Part shown: positions 51,060 through 61,463 of the stretch, in pieces
How positions within the stretch are numbered: position 1 is the stretch's first letter
How the letters are laid out: each line of letters begins with the position of its first letter
Source: Hirschia sp.
GTDB lineage: Bacteria > Pseudomonadota > Alphaproteobacteria > Caulobacterales > Hyphomonadaceae
DNA: 64,000 nt
Assembly: GCA_002709235.1 (NCBI GenBank)
Contig: PAQI01000024.1
Location: forward strand, 19,580-83,579
Reading direction: 5' to 3'
Translations under genes and position numbers: made by a program
Notes under the pieces: generated by a model
Told to the model about the DNA's origin: nothing
What the model saw: only the letters and a program-made list of their open reading frames with translations
The model's database searches: none

Positions 51060-52762
51060 GCAATGTCGGCGTGTCAGCCAACAGGCTGGAAATCCTGCAG
51101 ATCGCCAATGCCGTGGCAAGCGAGAAGCAGATCGACAAGTCAATCGTCCTGGAAGCCATGGAAGAGGCGATCCAGAAGGCCGCGCGCTCACGCTATGGTC
51201 AGGAACACGATATCCGCGTCGAAATCGATGCCAATTCCGGTGAAACCAAGATCTGGCGCGTTCTTACCGTTGCCGAAGAAGTCGAGGACCCGGCTCACCA
51301 GCTGACCCTTGCTGAAGGTCAGGACCGTGACCCGGATGCCGAGATCGGGACTGTGTTCAAGGAAGAGCTGCCCCAGTTCGAATTCGGCCGCGTTGCTGCT
51401 CAGACGGCGAAGCAGGTCATCACCGGCAAGGTCCGCGAAGCCGAGCGTGACCGCCAGTATGAAGAATTCAAGGACCGTGAAGGCGAAGTCATCAACGGCA
51501 TCGTCAAGCGCGTTGAGTACAATAATGTGATCGTCGACCTTGGTCGTGGCGAGGGTGTGATCCGCCGCAATGACCAATTGCCGCGCGAGGCCCTGAACCC
51601 CGGCGAGCGTGTGCGCGTCCTGCTCTATCGTGTCTCCCGCGAGATGAAGGGCCCCCAGCTCTTCCTGTCACGTGCCCACCCGAATTTCATGATCGCCCTG
51701 TTCGCCCAGGAAGTGCCGGAAGTCTATGAAGGCGTGATCGAGATCAAGGCCTGTGCCCGTGACCCGGGATCGCGTGCCAAGATCGCCGTCCTGTCAAATG
51801 ACAGTTCGATCGACCCTGTCGGTGCCTGTGTGGGTATGCGCGGTGCACGTGTGCAAGCGGTGGTCTCCGAGCTTCAAGGCGAAAAGATCGACATCATTCC
51901 ATGGTCTGAAGACGATGCGACCTTCATCGTCAACGCCCTTCAGCCTGCCGAGGTCTCCAAGGTGGTGATCGACGAGGAAGAAGAGCGCGTTGAAGTTGTC
52001 GTTGAAGACAGCCAGTTCCCGCTGGCAATCGGTCGTCGCGGTCAGAATGTGCGTCTTGCCTCACAGCTGACCGGCTGGCAGATTGACCTGACCACAGAAG
52101 CTCAGGATTCAGAACGCCGTCAGAAAGACTTTGCCGAGCGCACATCCCTGTTCATGACAGCGATGGACGCCGATGAGATGCTGGCCCAATTGCTGGCCTC
52201 CGAAGGGTTTGAGACGATCGAGGAGATCGCCTATGTGGACCTGGAAGAATTTGCTGCCATTGAGGGCTTTGATGAAGCCGTCGCCCAGGAACTTCAGACG
52301 CGTGCGTCCGAATATCTGGAATTGCTGGCCGCCGAACAGGATGCCAAGCGCAAGGAATTGGGCGTGACTGATGAAGTTGCCTATCTGGAAGGCGTCACAC
52401 CTGCAATGGCTGTGACCTTCGGTGAGGACGGCATCAAGACCATTGACGACCTGGCCGGCCTGGTACCCGATGACCTGATCGGCTGGAAGGAGCCCGGCCC
52501 GAATGGCAAGCCACAATGGCAGCCCGGCCTTCTGGCCAAAGGCGAGATGTCTCGCGATGAGGCTGAGCTGTTTGTCCTGCGTTCTCGCGTGGCTGCCGGT
52601 TGGGTGGAACCAAGCGTACTGGAAGAAGAACTGGCACGCCGTCACGCTGAACTGGAAGCCGAAGAAGCCGCACTGGAAGGCAATATCGAAGAATTCGATG
52701 CTGCCATAGCTGAACTGGAGGGCGGTGAAGATGCAAAACCCGACCCCGGCTCAGAATCGTGA
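51056..52762 (+). CDS. nusA: Transcription elongation/termination factor NusA
   Basis: 568 residues. N-terminal RNA polymerase-binding domain (LEILQIANAVASEKQIDKSIVLEAMEEAIQKAAR), S1 domain (GEVINGIVKRVEYNNVIVDLGRGEGVI), two KH domains (SIDPVGACVGMRGARVQAVVSEL and FPLAIGRRGQNVRLASQLTGW), then two C-terminal helix-hairpin repeats usual in alphaproteobacteria. It controls pausing and termination. It is coupled to rimP and overlaps the ylxR-like gene. Confidence 0.97.
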   Translation: MSNVGVSANRLEILQIANAVASEKQIDKSIVLEAMEEAIQKAARSRYGQEHDIRVEIDANSGETKIWRVLTVAEEVEDPAHQLTLAEGQDRDPDAEIGTVFKEELPQFEFGRVAAQTAKQVITGKVREAERDRQYEEFKDREGEVINGIVKRVEYNNVIVDLGRGEGVIRRNDQLPREALNPGERVRVLLYRVSREMKGPQLFLSRAHPNFMIALFAQEVPEVYEGVIEIKACARDPGSRAKIAVLSNDSSIDPVGACVGMRGARVQAVVSELQGEKIDIIPWSEDDATFIVNALQPAEVSKVVIDEEEERVEVVVEDSQFPLAIGRRGQNVRLASQLTGWQIDLTTEAQDSERRQKDFAERTSLFMTAMDADEMLAQLLASEGFETIEEIAYVDLEEFAAIEGFDEAVAQELQTRASEYLELLAAEQDAKRKELGVTDEVAYLEGVTPAMAVTFGEDGIKTIDDLAGLVPDDLIGWKEPGPNGKPQWQPGLLAKGEMSRDEAELFVLRSRVAAGWVEPSVLEEELARRHAELEAEEAALEGNIEEFDAAIAELEGGEDAKPDPGSES

Positions 52763-53480
52763 TCCCGACGACAGCATAGAGCCCGCAAACGGCTCGTTGG
52801 AAGCGACAGAAGCGTCGGAAACCGATAAGGGTCCGCGTGGCGGAGCGGGTGCGGCTGGTTCATCCCAGCGAAAATGCATCGCTACGGGCGAACTGCGTGC
52901 GCGTGAAGACATGCTGCGTTTTGTTATCGGTCCGGATGATTGCGTGGTGCCCGATATCGCTGCCAAGCTTCCCGGCCGCGGTGCATGGACGCTCGCCACT
53001 CGGGACGCGGTTGACATGGCGGTCAAGAAAAAAGCCTTCAGCCGCGCCTTCAAACAGCAGGTAAAAACCTCTGATTTACTGGCGGATGAGGTAGAATCTC
53101 TACTGGTTCGCAGATGTCTTGACCTTTTGGGGTTCGCAAAACGCGCCGGAGACCTTATCTTGGGTTATGAACAGGTGCGCGACACCATAAGGTATGCGTG
53201 CCCCGCCAGTGTTGTCGAGGCTTCGGACAGTGCAGCAGATGGGCGCCGCAAAGTGCTCTCTCTCACCCGGGGACTTTATGCATCAGCGGACCAACCGGAC
53301 GGAACATTCGTGATCGGGTGTTTCACTGCAGATGAATTGGGCATGGCCTTAGGGCGCGACCGTGTGATACACGCAGTCGTAAAACGTGGCCATTTCTCGG
53401 CTCCCTGGCTCTCAGAGACCATACGGCTTGGAGGTTTCCGGCCATTGGTTCCGTCAGATTGGCGGGCAACGAACGATTGA
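52731..53480 (+). CDS. YlxR/DUF448 RNA-binding protein with C-terminal L7Ae-like domain
   Basis: 249 residues. The DUF448 core reads SSQRKCIATGELRAREDMLRFVIGPDDCVVPDIAAKLPGRGAWTLATRDAV. The second half (LDLLGFAKRAGDLILGYEQVRD... and TADELGMALGRDRVIHAVVK) resembles the L7Ae/YlxQ fold, a fusion common in alphaproteobacteria where the two are separate in Firmicutes. It overlaps the nusA 3' end by 32 bases and precedes infB, the usual nusA-ylxR-infB order. A GTG six bases earlier is an alternative start. Confidence 0.92.
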   Translation: MQNPTPAQNRDPDDSIEPANGSLEATEASETDKGPRGGAGAAGSSQRKCIATGELRAREDMLRFVIGPDDCVVPDIAAKLPGRGAWTLATRDAVDMAVKKKAFSRAFKQQVKTSDLLADEVESLLVRRCLDLLGFAKRAGDLILGYEQVRDTIRYACPASVVEASDSAADGRRKVLSLTRGLYASADQPDGTFVIGCFTADELGMALGRDRVIHAVVKRGHFSAPWLSETIRLGGFRPLVPSDWRATND

Positions 53481-53534
53481 TTTATCCATGATCCAAGGCA
53501 ATGACGCCGCGGATCGCAAGAAAAAGCATTGTGA

Positions 53535-56153
53535 ATGAGCGACACGAAAGACGCTAACGGCAACAACACATCCTCTTCCGACGGCAACGGGCGGAAGCCC
53601 TTGAGCGTGCCTCGAAAGTCTGACGGCACAGTCAAGCAGAGCTTCTCGCACGGACGCTCCAAGCAGGTTGTTGTGGAGACGAAGAAGAAGAAACGCGTCG
53701 TTGTTCCCAACAAGCCCGCGCGTCCTGCTGGCGCACAGCCTGGACCTGGCGGCAAGCCACGGAACAACGCGGCTGCAGCTGCGGCACGAAAACTGGGCCT
53801 GTCAGAGGAAGAGCTGCGCGCCCGCCAGGCCGCCTTGTCCAAACGCAAGGCCGAGGAAGAAAAACGCAAGGCTGAACGCGACGCCCTGGAAGAAGCCAGT
53901 CGACGCCGTGAGGAAGAAGCCAGGCGTCTTGCTGATGAAGAACGGGTGCGTGACGAGGCAGATGCCCGCCGCAAGGCCGAGGAAGAGGCCCGCATCCAGG
54001 CTGAAGCTGATGCAGCCAAGGAACAGGAAGCACCTGCGGCCAAGCCTGAAGGCAAGGCACGCAAGGAAGAGCGTTCGCGAACACCACGCGCTCCCAAGAC
54101 ACCTGAAATTCCGACAATCGATCCTGCCGCTCCTGATCCGCTTCAGGAACTGGGCGGACGGGTCAAGAACAAGCGCGGCAATGATGACGATGCGCGCGGT
54201 GACCGCAATCCAACTGTGCGCCCACGAGTTGAACCCAAGCGTCGCCAGGGCAAGCTGACCATCACTGCTGCACTGGGTGATGATGAGGATCGCCAACGTT
54301 CCCTGGCTTCGGTGAAACGCGCGCGTGAAAAAGAACGTGTCCGTCGCACAAAGGGTGGCAGCGGCGATGTCGAACGCGCATCGCGTGAGGTCACCGTTCC
54401 TGAATCCATCACGGTTCAGGACCTGGCCAACCGCATGAAGGAACGTGTTGCTGACGTCGTGAAATACATGATGAAGCAGGGTGAGATGGTTCGCGCCATC
54501 GACACACTGGATCAGGACACGGCAGAGCTGATCGTCGAGGAATTCGGCCACACGATCCGACGCGTTGCGGAAAGTGATGTCGAGATCGGTCTGGAAGGGC
54601 CTCCTGATGACGAGAAGGACCTGAAACAGCGTCCGCCTGTCGTCACGATCATGGGCCATGTGGACCACGGCAAGACATCCCTGCTGGATGCCCTTCGTTC
54701 GACCGATGTAGTCGGTGGCGAAGCAGGTGGCATTACCCAGCACATTGGTGCCTATCAGGTGAAGCTGAAATCCGGCGAGAAGATTACCTTCCTAGACACG
54801 CCAGGCCACGCAGCATTCTCATCAATGCGCGCACGTGGTGCTGATGTCACCGATATCGTGATCCTGGTGGTAGCTGCCGACGATGGCGTGATGCCACAGA
54901 CCAAGGAAGCCATCAGCCACGCAAAGGCTGCGGGTGCACCGATCATCGTGGCCGTGAACAAGGTGGACAAGCCAGATGTGGACCCCAACAAGGTCCTCAC
55001 GGAACTTCTGCAATATGACATCCAGGTTGAAGCCATGGGTGGTGATGTGCAGGCTGTGAATGTATCCGCCCTGAAGAAAACCGGGCTGGATGAACTGACA
55101 GATGCGATCACGCTTCAGTCTGAACTGCTGGACCTGAAGGCCAACCCGGATCGGGATGCTGACGGTGTGGTCGTCGAAGCCCAGCTCGACAAGGGTCGTG
55201 GCCCGGTTGCCACGGTTCTGGTCAATCGCGGAACACTCAAGCGGGGTGACATCATCGTTGCAGGCTCCGAATGGGGCAAGGTTCGCGCATTGATCAATGA
55301 GCGCGGCCAACAGATGAAAGAAGCTGGACCGACAGTTCCTGCCGAAGTGCTCGGTCTGTCTGGCGCACCCTCTCCCGGCGACCAATTCGTTGTGGTGGAA
55401 AGTGAATCGCGTGCCCGGGAGATCACGGCCTATCGTGATCGCCTGAGGAAACAGAAAGCCAGCCTGGGTCCCGGTGCCCGTGCATCGCTTGAAAACATGC
55501 TCGCACGTCTCAAGGACGGCGCGCAGGTTACAGACGAAGCACCCGTTGTCGTCAAAGGCGATGTACAGGGTACAGTCGAAGCGATCACGCAATCGCTGGA
55601 GAAGATATCCACCGAAGAAGTTGCAGCCCGTGTGGTTCATGGCGGTGTAGGTGCGATCTCCGAAAGCGACATTCTGCTCGCCAAGGCTTCTGAAGCGCCG
55701 ATCCTTGCATTCAATGTGCGTCCCAACACGCATGCAAAGAACCTTGCCGAAAAAGAAGGCGTGGAGATTCGGTACTATTCGATCATCTACAACCTTCTCG
55801 ACGACATGCGCGGTGTGCTGTCTGGCATGCTTCAGCCGGAGCGCAAGGAAACCTTCATCGGCTATGCCGAAGTGCTCAAGGTGTTCAACATCTCCAAGCT
55901 GGGCAAGGTGGCCGGGTGTATCATCACCGAAGGTGTTGTCAGGCGCGGTTGTGGTGTCCGCCTGCTGCGCGACAAGGTTGTCATCCACGAAGGCGACCTC
56001 TCAACACTTAAACGCTTCAAGGATGAGGTGTCTGAGGTCCAGTCGGGTATGGAATGTGGGATGGGTTTCAAGAACTACCACGACCTGCGCGAGGGCGACG
56101 AGATCGAGTGTTTCACTGTCGAGATGCTGGAGCGGTCCCTGCCTGTCGAATAG
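53535..56153 (+). CDS. infB: Translation initiation factor IF-2
   Basis: 872 residues. The first 300 residues are low-complexity charged sequence with a long coiled coil ([20 protein letters not shown]) as in proteobacterial IF-2. The GTPase has [14 protein letters not shown] (G1), [20 protein letters not shown] (G3) and [12 protein letters not shown] (G4), followed by domains II-IV ending [20 protein letters not shown]. It delivers fMet-tRNA. Normal alphaproteobacterial length; a terminator follows. Confidence 0.98.
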   Translation: MSDTKDANGNNTSSSDGNGRKPLSVPRKSDGTVKQSFSHGRSKQVVVETKKKKRVVVPNKPARPAGAQPGPGGKPRNNAAAAAARKLGLSEEELRARQAALSKRKAEEEKRKAERDALEEASRRREEEARRLADEERVRDEADARRKAEEEARIQAEADAAKEQEAPAAKPEGKARKEERSRTPRAPKTPEIPTIDPAAPDPLQELGGRVKNKRGNDDDARGDRNPTVRPRVEPKRRQGKLTITAALGDDEDRQRSLASVKRAREKERVRRTKGGSGDVERASREVTVPESITVQDLANRMKERVADVVKYMMKQGEMVRAIDTLDQDTAELIVEEFGHTIRRVAESDVEIGLEGPPDDEKDLKQRPPVVTIMGHVDHGKTSLLDALRSTDVVGGEAGGITQHIGAYQVKLKSGEKITFLDTPGHAAFSSMRARGADVTDIVILVVAADDGVMPQTKEAISHAKAAGAPIIVAVNKVDKPDVDPNKVLTELLQYDIQVEAMGGDVQAVNVSALKKTGLDELTDAITLQSELLDLKANPDRDADGVVVEAQLDKGRGPVATVLVNRGTLKRGDIIVAGSEWGKVRALINERGQQMKEAGPTVPAEVLGLSGAPSPGDQFVVVESESRAREITAYRDRLRKQKASLGPGARASLENMLARLKDGAQVTDEAPVVVKGDVQGTVEAITQSLEKISTEEVAARVVHGGVGAISESDILLAKASEAPILAFNVRPNTHAKNLAEKEGVEIRYYSIIYNLLDDMRGVLSGMLQPERKETFIGYAEVLKVFNISKLGKVAGCIITEGVVRRGCGVRLLRDKVVIHEGDLSTLKRFKDEVSEVQSGMECGMGFKNYHDLREGDEIECFTVEMLERSLPVE

Positions 56154-56176
56154 GACGCTTCCGAAAACCAATTGCA

Positions 56177-56211
56177 AAAGGCCGCTGGAATCGAGTTCTG
56201 GCGGCCTTTTT
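56177..56211 (+). terminator. Intrinsic terminator after infB
   Basis: AAAGGCCGC/GCGGCCTTT, 9-bp stem, 15-base loop, T-tract; 24 bases past the infB stop. Confidence 0.85.
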
Positions 56212-56343
56212 CATGCGCTCTATTCCACCAACGGGTCAAATCCACACAAGGTCTGCAACTTAATATTCAGCTCAACCTGTTAGCCATTCACTATCGGGAT
56301 AAGGTCGGCTGTGGGGAATGCAGGCGGCGAGAGGGAGCTACAA

Positions 56344-56934
56344 ATGCGTCACGAAGTACTTTTTGAGCCGCATGACCCTCTCGGCCCCGATCTTCACTAT
56401 TCCGACAAGGTTGAAGTCAGCGGTCAGTTGCGCGCCAAACAGCTGAGAAAATTTGCAAATGCACGCCGCAGCCGCGCAATGGGTCCGACCACCATCTATT
56501 ACGCCGGGGTTACGGCTCCTGCTGTGTCCGCAGGTATGGGAACAATCGCCTACTGGACCTTTGACAGCATCTACTGGCCCGCCCAATGGACATTGATGGG
56601 ATCAACCATCCTTGCGGCAATGGCTGGAATATCCTGGTACATCGTATTCATGCGTCTGGGAAAGCGCACTGGCATTGGCCGCAATGGCGAATTGCAGGAC
56701 GAAACCCGTATCATTGTGGATGATAGCGGCGTAGATGTAACACGTGGACATGTTCGTACACTTGTGGGGTGGAACGCAGTGTGCGACATCACCATATCCA
56801 GAAAATACATAGCCCTGATCATCGATGGCGCAAACGACATTCTCCTCCCAATCGAATGGTTCGAGGATGAAGCTGCCATGAAGGACGCTGCCCGGAAGAT
56901 CTCGTCTTTACGGCCTCCGCCCTTCTCAAAATAA
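56344..56934 (+). CDS. Two-helix membrane protein, YcxB-like
   Basis: 196 residues from ATG 56344 (GGGAG upstream). The N-terminal 45 residues are followed by two hydrophobic helices (about 54-75 and 80-100, YYAGVTAPAVSAGMGTIAYW and MGSTILAAMAGISWYIVFM), and the C-terminal half has the strand-rich pattern of YcxB-like domains (RIIVDDSGVDVTRGHVRTLVGWNAVCDITISRKYIALIID). Function not established. It separates infB from rbfA and lies in its own unit after the infB terminator. Confidence 0.75.
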   Translation: MRHEVLFEPHDPLGPDLHYSDKVEVSGQLRAKQLRKFANARRSRAMGPTTIYYAGVTAPAVSAGMGTIAYWTFDSIYWPAQWTLMGSTILAAMAGISWYIVFMRLGKRTGIGRNGELQDETRIIVDDSGVDVTRGHVRTLVGWNAVCDITISRKYIALIIDGANDILLPIEWFEDEAAMKDAARKISSLRPPPFSK

Positions 56935-56977
56935 AGCCTGATGGTGAGCGGGGGACAAATTTGCAGGAGACCCTGTC

Positions 56978-57430
56978 GTGCCCAGATCCCGTCGCCAGAA
57001 TGCCAAAGGCCCAAGCCAGCGCCAATTACGCGCCGGAGAGCTGGTGCGTCATGCACTTGTCGACATTCTCGCCCGTGAAGAATTCAACGATCCGGAACTT
57101 TCCGGGATATCGATCACTATATCTGAAGTGCGCATGTCTCCGGATTTGCGTCACGCAAGCTGTTTTGTCACGCCATTGGGAGCTGCAGCCGAGGAGCAAG
57201 ACAAGGTGGCCAAGGCATTGAACCGGGCCTCAAGTTTTCTTCGCGGGCGCCTGGGACATGAGATCGAGATGAAATTCACGCCTCAATTGCGCTTTCTGGT
57301 GGATGATTCCTATGAAGAAGCGGGGCGGATAGGTGCTCTTTTGGCATCCCCCTCTGTTGCCAGAGACCTTAATCATGTAGAGAGTTCTGAACTTCTCGGT
57401 AAGGATAACGAGAATGACGAAGAGAGTTGA
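56978..57430 (+). CDS. rbfA: Ribosome-binding factor A
   Basis: 150 residues from GTG 56978 (AGGAGA upstream). RbfA KH-like fold: QLRAGELVRHALVDILAREEFNDPELSGISITISEVRMSPDLRHASCFVTPLG and LNRASSFLRGRLGHEIEMKFTPQLRFLVDDSYEEAGRI, with the C-terminal tail usual in alphaproteobacteria. It assists 16S 5' maturation. The lipoprotein GlpQ-type gene begins within its last codons. Confidence 0.95.
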   Translation: MPRSRRQNAKGPSQRQLRAGELVRHALVDILAREEFNDPELSGISITISEVRMSPDLRHASCFVTPLGAAAEEQDKVAKALNRASSFLRGRLGHEIEMKFTPQLRFLVDDSYEEAGRIGALLASPSVARDLNHVESSELLGKDNENDEES

Positions 57431-58478
57431 CGGCACGATGACGAATGCACGCCTCGGACACGCATGGTTATTTGGATTGTTCGTCATGCTCCTGACGGCG
57501 TGCGCCGTGGTGCCAACTCAAACTCAGCAACTGACCGAAGCTACCCCTGAACGTGCCATCGGTTATGAGCGCGACAGGGTACTTGTCATTGCGCATCGCG
57601 GGGCATCAGGTCTTCGCCCTGAGCACACGCTGGCAGCCTATCGCCTGGCCATTCGTCAGGGTGCCGATTTCATCGAACCCGATCTCGTCCTGACCAAGGA
57701 CAATGTGCTGGTGGCGCGGCATGACCCGTGGCTTTCCGACAGCACCAATGTCGCCGATCTGCCGCAATTTGCCGATCGCAAGCGCAGCTTCAAGGGCCCC
57801 GATGGCAAGATGATCGATGACTGGTGGGTGTTTGATTTCACACTTGCAGAGATCAAGACACTGAAAGCGCGTCAGGTGCGCCCGAACCGGACCAAGGCGT
57901 TTGACGACAAATATGACATCCCGACCTTTGATGAGATCGTCGAACTGGCCCGTGTCGAGAGTGAATTTGAAGGCCGCACCATTGGTCTTTACCCTGAAGC
58001 CAAATGGCCTGCACAACATGCCCAGATCGGCCTGGACATGCAGGAGGCCCTGGTTGCCACGCTCAACAAGCACGCGCTGAACAGTGCCGATGCCCCCATC
58101 TTCGTTCAGAGCTTTGACCCGCTTTTCCTGATGTCGCTCGACAAGATTTCACCTGTCAAACTGGTGCAGCTGGACTATGAAGACCCCGCCAATCCCGGTG
58201 CGCCTATCATTCCGCTGGAGCGCATTGCGCAATATGCCGAGGCTGTAGGTCCGCAAAAGTCACTGCTGATCGATGCATCGACAGGAAAGAACACCGGATA
58301 TGGTGCGGATGCAGCTAAACTGGGCCTGGGCGTTCATGCCTGGACATTCCGCAATGACGATCTGCCGAAATGGGCCGAGGATACGGAAGTCGAGTTGCAC
58401 GCCGCCGTGGATGCCGGTGCGACCGGAATCTTCACGGACTTTCCGGGCGATACAATCAGCGCATTGTTTCTGGATTAG
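57414..58478 (+). CDS. glpQ: Glycerophosphodiester phosphodiesterase lipoprotein
   Basis: 354 residues. Lipobox LLTAC after a hydrophobic leader, then the GDPD motif VIAHRGASGLRPEHTLAAYRLAI, EPDLVLTKDNVLVARHDPWL (metal ligands Glu/Asp/His), YPEAKWPAQH and FTDFPGDTISAL. It releases glycerol-3-phosphate from lipid head groups in the periplasm. The start ATG 57414 overlaps rbfA by 17 bases; a second Met at 57438 is possible. Confidence 0.9.
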   Translation: MTKRVDGTMTNARLGHAWLFGLFVMLLTACAVVPTQTQQLTEATPERAIGYERDRVLVIAHRGASGLRPEHTLAAYRLAIRQGADFIEPDLVLTKDNVLVARHDPWLSDSTNVADLPQFADRKRSFKGPDGKMIDDWWVFDFTLAEIKTLKARQVRPNRTKAFDDKYDIPTFDEIVELARVESEFEGRTIGLYPEAKWPAQHAQIGLDMQEALVATLNKHALNSADAPIFVQSFDPLFLMSLDKISPVKLVQLDYEDPANPGAPIIPLERIAQYAEAVGPQKSLLIDASTGKNTGYGADAAKLGLGVHAWTFRNDDLPKWAEDTEVELHAAVDAGATGIFTDFPGDTISALFLD

Positions 58479-58502
58479 TTTTTCTGATCAAATCAGCCAC
58501 GT

Positions 58503-59897
58503 TCAAGCCGGGGGCATGCGATTCCATGCATCCAGCGCAGCAATCTTGTAAGCCTCTGCCAATGTGGGATAGTTGAACGTGTTCTCCACGAAATATTCCA
58601 GCGTGCCTTTCAGATTGAGCACGGCCTGTCCGATATGGATGAGTTCTGTTGCGCCCTCACCGACGATGTGACAGCCCAGAAGGCGTCGTGTCTTGAGGCT
58701 GAAGATCATTTTCAGCAGGCCGGAATTGAGCCCCATGATATGGCCGCGTGAGGTCTCGCGAAACCGTGCAATTCCGCATTCATAGGGAATCTTTCGCTCC
58801 TGAACCTCCTTTTCCGTGAGGCCGACAGTCGACATTTCCGGCACAGAATAGATCCCATAGGGAAAGTGCTCGGGCGGCTTGTGAGCCGACATGCCAAGCG
58901 CATGGCAGGCGGCAATGCGGCCCTGTTCCATCGAGGTTGAGGCCAGGGATGGAAAGCCGATCACATCACCCGCCGCATAGATATGGCTGACACTGGTGGC
59001 GAAGGTCAGCGGATCGACACTCAGCCGACCGCGATGATCAACCTCCAGCCCTGTAGTCGCGAGATCCAGCGTATCGGTGGCCCCCATGCGACCAGCCGCA
59101 AACAGGACCATGCGCGAGCGCACGCTGCGTCCACCCTCAAGATCGATCTGGCATCCGCCATTCTCAAGCCGGGCGATGGAGGACACCTTCGAGCCGAACC
59201 GCATGTCCACACCGCGATCACGCAGCTGGTAGACGAAATCCTCCACAAGCTCGCGGTCCAGAAAGTCCAGCATGGTATCACGCGGCTCGATCAGCGTGAC
59301 CTTCACATCAAGCGAGGAGAAGATGGTCGCATATTCCACGCCGATCACCCCTGCCCCGATCACGGCCATGGATTTGGGAAGTTTCCCAAGGTCGAGGATC
59401 TCGTCGCTGTCCAGCACTGTTTCGCCATCAAAGGGTACATAATCCGGACGAAAGGGTATTGTACCGACCGCGATGACGAAGCTATCGCCTGAAAACTCGA
59501 AGACCTCGCCTTCCTCGCCGGTGACCTTGATATTGTGCGGGCTGGTAAAGCGGGCCTCGCCGCGAATGGTGGCAACCTGGTTACGGGCAAACTGGTGTTC
59601 GAGAACTTCGACTTCATGGGTCAGCGTGATCTGCAGACGCGCGCGAAGGTCCTCGGCGGTAATGTCCTGCTTGACGCGATAGGCGCGCCCGTAAAATCCG
59701 CGTTCGCGCCACCCTGAAAGATTCAGCGCGGTTTCACGCAGGGTCTTTGACGGGATGGTGCCGGTATGCACCGAGACGCCGCCAACACGACGGCCGCGCT
59801 CGACGACAAGAACGTCCTTGCCGAACTTTGCGGCCTGGATGGCTGCCCGGCGCCCTGCCGGTCCCGAGCCGATGACGATCAGATCGTAATGGTCCAT
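58503..59897 (-). CDS. sthA: Soluble pyridine nucleotide transhydrogenase
   Basis: 464 residues from ATG 59897 with GGGGG upstream. FAD motif DLIVIGSGPAGRRAAIQAAKFG, NAD motif SMAVIGAGVIGVEYATIFSSLDVKV, and the C-terminal dimerisation domain (NTFNYPTLAEAYKIAALDAW). The redox-active Cys pair of related reductases is replaced in RRVGGVSVHTGTIPSKTLRE, which is expected in SthA and separates it from dihydrolipoyl dehydrogenase. It rebalances NADPH/NADH. Divergent from truB across 254 bases. Confidence 0.94.
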   Translation of the reverse strand: MDHYDLIVIGSGPAGRRAAIQAAKFGKDVLVVERGRRVGGVSVHTGTIPSKTLRETALNLSGWRERGFYGRAYRVKQDITAEDLRARLQITLTHEVEVLEHQFARNQVATIRGEARFTSPHNIKVTGEEGEVFEFSGDSFVIAVGTIPFRPDYVPFDGETVLDSDEILDLGKLPKSMAVIGAGVIGVEYATIFSSLDVKVTLIEPRDTMLDFLDRELVEDFVYQLRDRGVDMRFGSKVSSIARLENGGCQIDLEGGRSVRSRMVLFAAGRMGATDTLDLATTGLEVDHRGRLSVDPLTFATSVSHIYAAGDVIGFPSLASTSMEQGRIAACHALGMSAHKPPEHFPYGIYSVPEMSTVGLTEKEVQERKIPYECGIARFRETSRGHIMGLNSGLLKMIFSLKTRRLLGCHIVGEGATELIHIGQAVLNLKGTLEYFVENTFNYPTLAEAYKIAALDAWNRMPPA

Positions 59898-60151
59898 GCG
59901 CTGCCCCCGACAAGCTGGCAAACTATATCCGCCTCAGGCAACACCATGATTGACGCAATTGCCTCAACGTGATTATCAGCGCGCTTCTTTCTTGGGACGG
60001 TTGCCGTAATTCCGACGCTCTGCCCCGCTAAACGCACAATAAACGCCCACGGATCACGCTGCATTTTCTTGCTTAACATCGCGTTATGGTCCGGGCCCCC
60101 AACACCCGCATGCGACGTCCGAACCGTCGATGTGGACAGAAAAGGACGAAT

Positions 60152-61105
60152 ATGGGCCGCAAACGCAAGAAGGGCCTGCCGGTCAATGGCTGGCTGATCC
60201 TCGACAAACCCGATGACATCACCTCGACCCAGGCCGTCGGCAAGACGCGCTGGTTGCTCAATGCCCAGAAGGCCGGACATGGTGGCACGCTGGACCCTCT
60301 GGCAGATGGCATTTTGCCCATCGCCTTTGGCGAGGCGACCAAGACCGTGCCTTTCGTGATGGAGGCTGACAAGGACTATCGTTTCACCATTCGCTGGGGG
60401 TCATCGACCACCACGCAGGATCGCGAGGGTGATGTGATTGCTGAATCTGATGTGCGCCCCACAAAAGAGGCCATAGAGACCGCGCTGGCGGGCATGATCG
60501 GAGAGATTGACCAGGTGCCGCCGCAGTTCTCCGCGATCAAGGTGGATGGCGAGCGTGCCTATGATCTCGCCCGTGATGGTCAGGAGGTCATACTGGAATC
60601 GCGTAAGGTGCACCTGTTTGATGCCAGGCTGGAGAGCACCCCAAGCGAAGATCTTGCCGTGATTTCAGTTACATGCGGCAAAGGTTTCTATATTCGAGCG
60701 CTTGTACGCGATCTGGCTGCGCACCTTGGTGCTGAAGGGCATGTTGCAGCCCTTCGCCGCACGCGTGTGGGTGCTTTTGCAGAAAGTGACTCGATTTCCC
60801 TAGCCATGTGCGAGGAAATCGGCGATAGAGACGCGCTGGAAGCCAAACTGGTTCCCATCGAGACCGCGCTGGACGACATCCCGGCGCTGGCCATCAATGG
60901 GGATGAGGCTTTCAGGCTCAGGCAAGGCCGCGAGATCGTGCTCCTGCCCCATCAAGTCGAGGCGTTCCAGGAGATGCGTCGACCCCGTATCGTGAACGGG
61001 GAAGACATGTCGAGGATTTGCCTGGCGATGGAACAGGACAAGGCCGTGGCACTTGGCGAAGTTCGTGCGGGCCGGTTCAAGCCGGTGCGCGTATTCAATC
61101 TTTGA
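60152..61105 (+). CDS. truB: tRNA pseudouridine(55) synthase
   Basis: 317 residues from ATG 60152 (AAGGA upstream). TruB motifs: [43 protein letters not shown] with the catalytic Asp, and [25 protein letters not shown]-terminal PUA-like part follows. It makes pseudouridine 55 in tRNA. The next genes rpsO and pnp are in the standard order. Confidence 0.97.
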   Translation: MGRKRKKGLPVNGWLILDKPDDITSTQAVGKTRWLLNAQKAGHGGTLDPLADGILPIAFGEATKTVPFVMEADKDYRFTIRWGSSTTTQDREGDVIAESDVRPTKEAIETALAGMIGEIDQVPPQFSAIKVDGERAYDLARDGQEVILESRKVHLFDARLESTPSEDLAVISVTCGKGFYIRALVRDLAAHLGAEGHVAALRRTRVGAFAESDSISLAMCEEIGDRDALEAKLVPIETALDDIPALAINGDEAFRLRQGREIVLLPHQVEAFQEMRRPRIVNGEDMSRICLAMEQDKAVALGEVRAGRFKPVRVFNL

Positions 61106-61121
61106 ACCAGAAGGAAACCCG

Positions 61122-61391
61122 ATGTCGATCAGTATTGAAGACAAAGCAGACATCATCAAGAAATTCGCCACCAAAGAAGGCGATACCGGATCTCCGGAAG
61201 TTCAGGTCGCGATCCTCACAACGCGGATCAACAATCTGACCGGACATTTCAAGGACCACAAGAAGGACAACCACTCCCGTCGTGGCCTTCTGAAGATGGT
61301 GTCTCAACGCCGTCGCTTGCTCGACTATCTCAAATCCCGCGATGCGGACCGCTATCAGGCCCTCATCAAGGAACTTGGTCTGCGCCGCTAA
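61122..61391 (+). CDS. rpsO: 30S ribosomal protein S15
   Basis: 89 residues, the universal S15 length. It starts [20 protein letters not shown] and has the [48 protein letters not shown] core. AAGGA lies before the ATG. Binds 16S rRNA early. A terminator-like hairpin separates it from pnp. Confidence 0.98.
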   Translation: MSISIEDKADIIKKFATKEGDTGSPEVQVAILTTRINNLTGHFKDHKKDNHSRRGLLKMVSQRRRLLDYLKSRDADRYQALIKELGLRR

Positions 61392-61408
61392 TGGTGCGCC
61401 ACAAATAC

Positions 61409-61436
61409 CCGCCGGGCCAAGGGGCCCGGCGGTTTT
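61409..61436 (+). terminator. Intrinsic terminator between rpsO and pnp
   Basis: CCGCCGGGCC/GGCCCGGCGG with AAGG loop and TTTT. Partial read-through or an RNase III processing site would link rpsO and pnp, as in other bacteria. Confidence 0.88.
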
Positions 61437-61463
61437 CGTATGTATGAAAGAAACGAAACCGAT

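Noticed and set aside
54822..55988. 388-codon minus-strand frame
   Set aside because: Antisense to the GTPase and C-terminal domains of infB.
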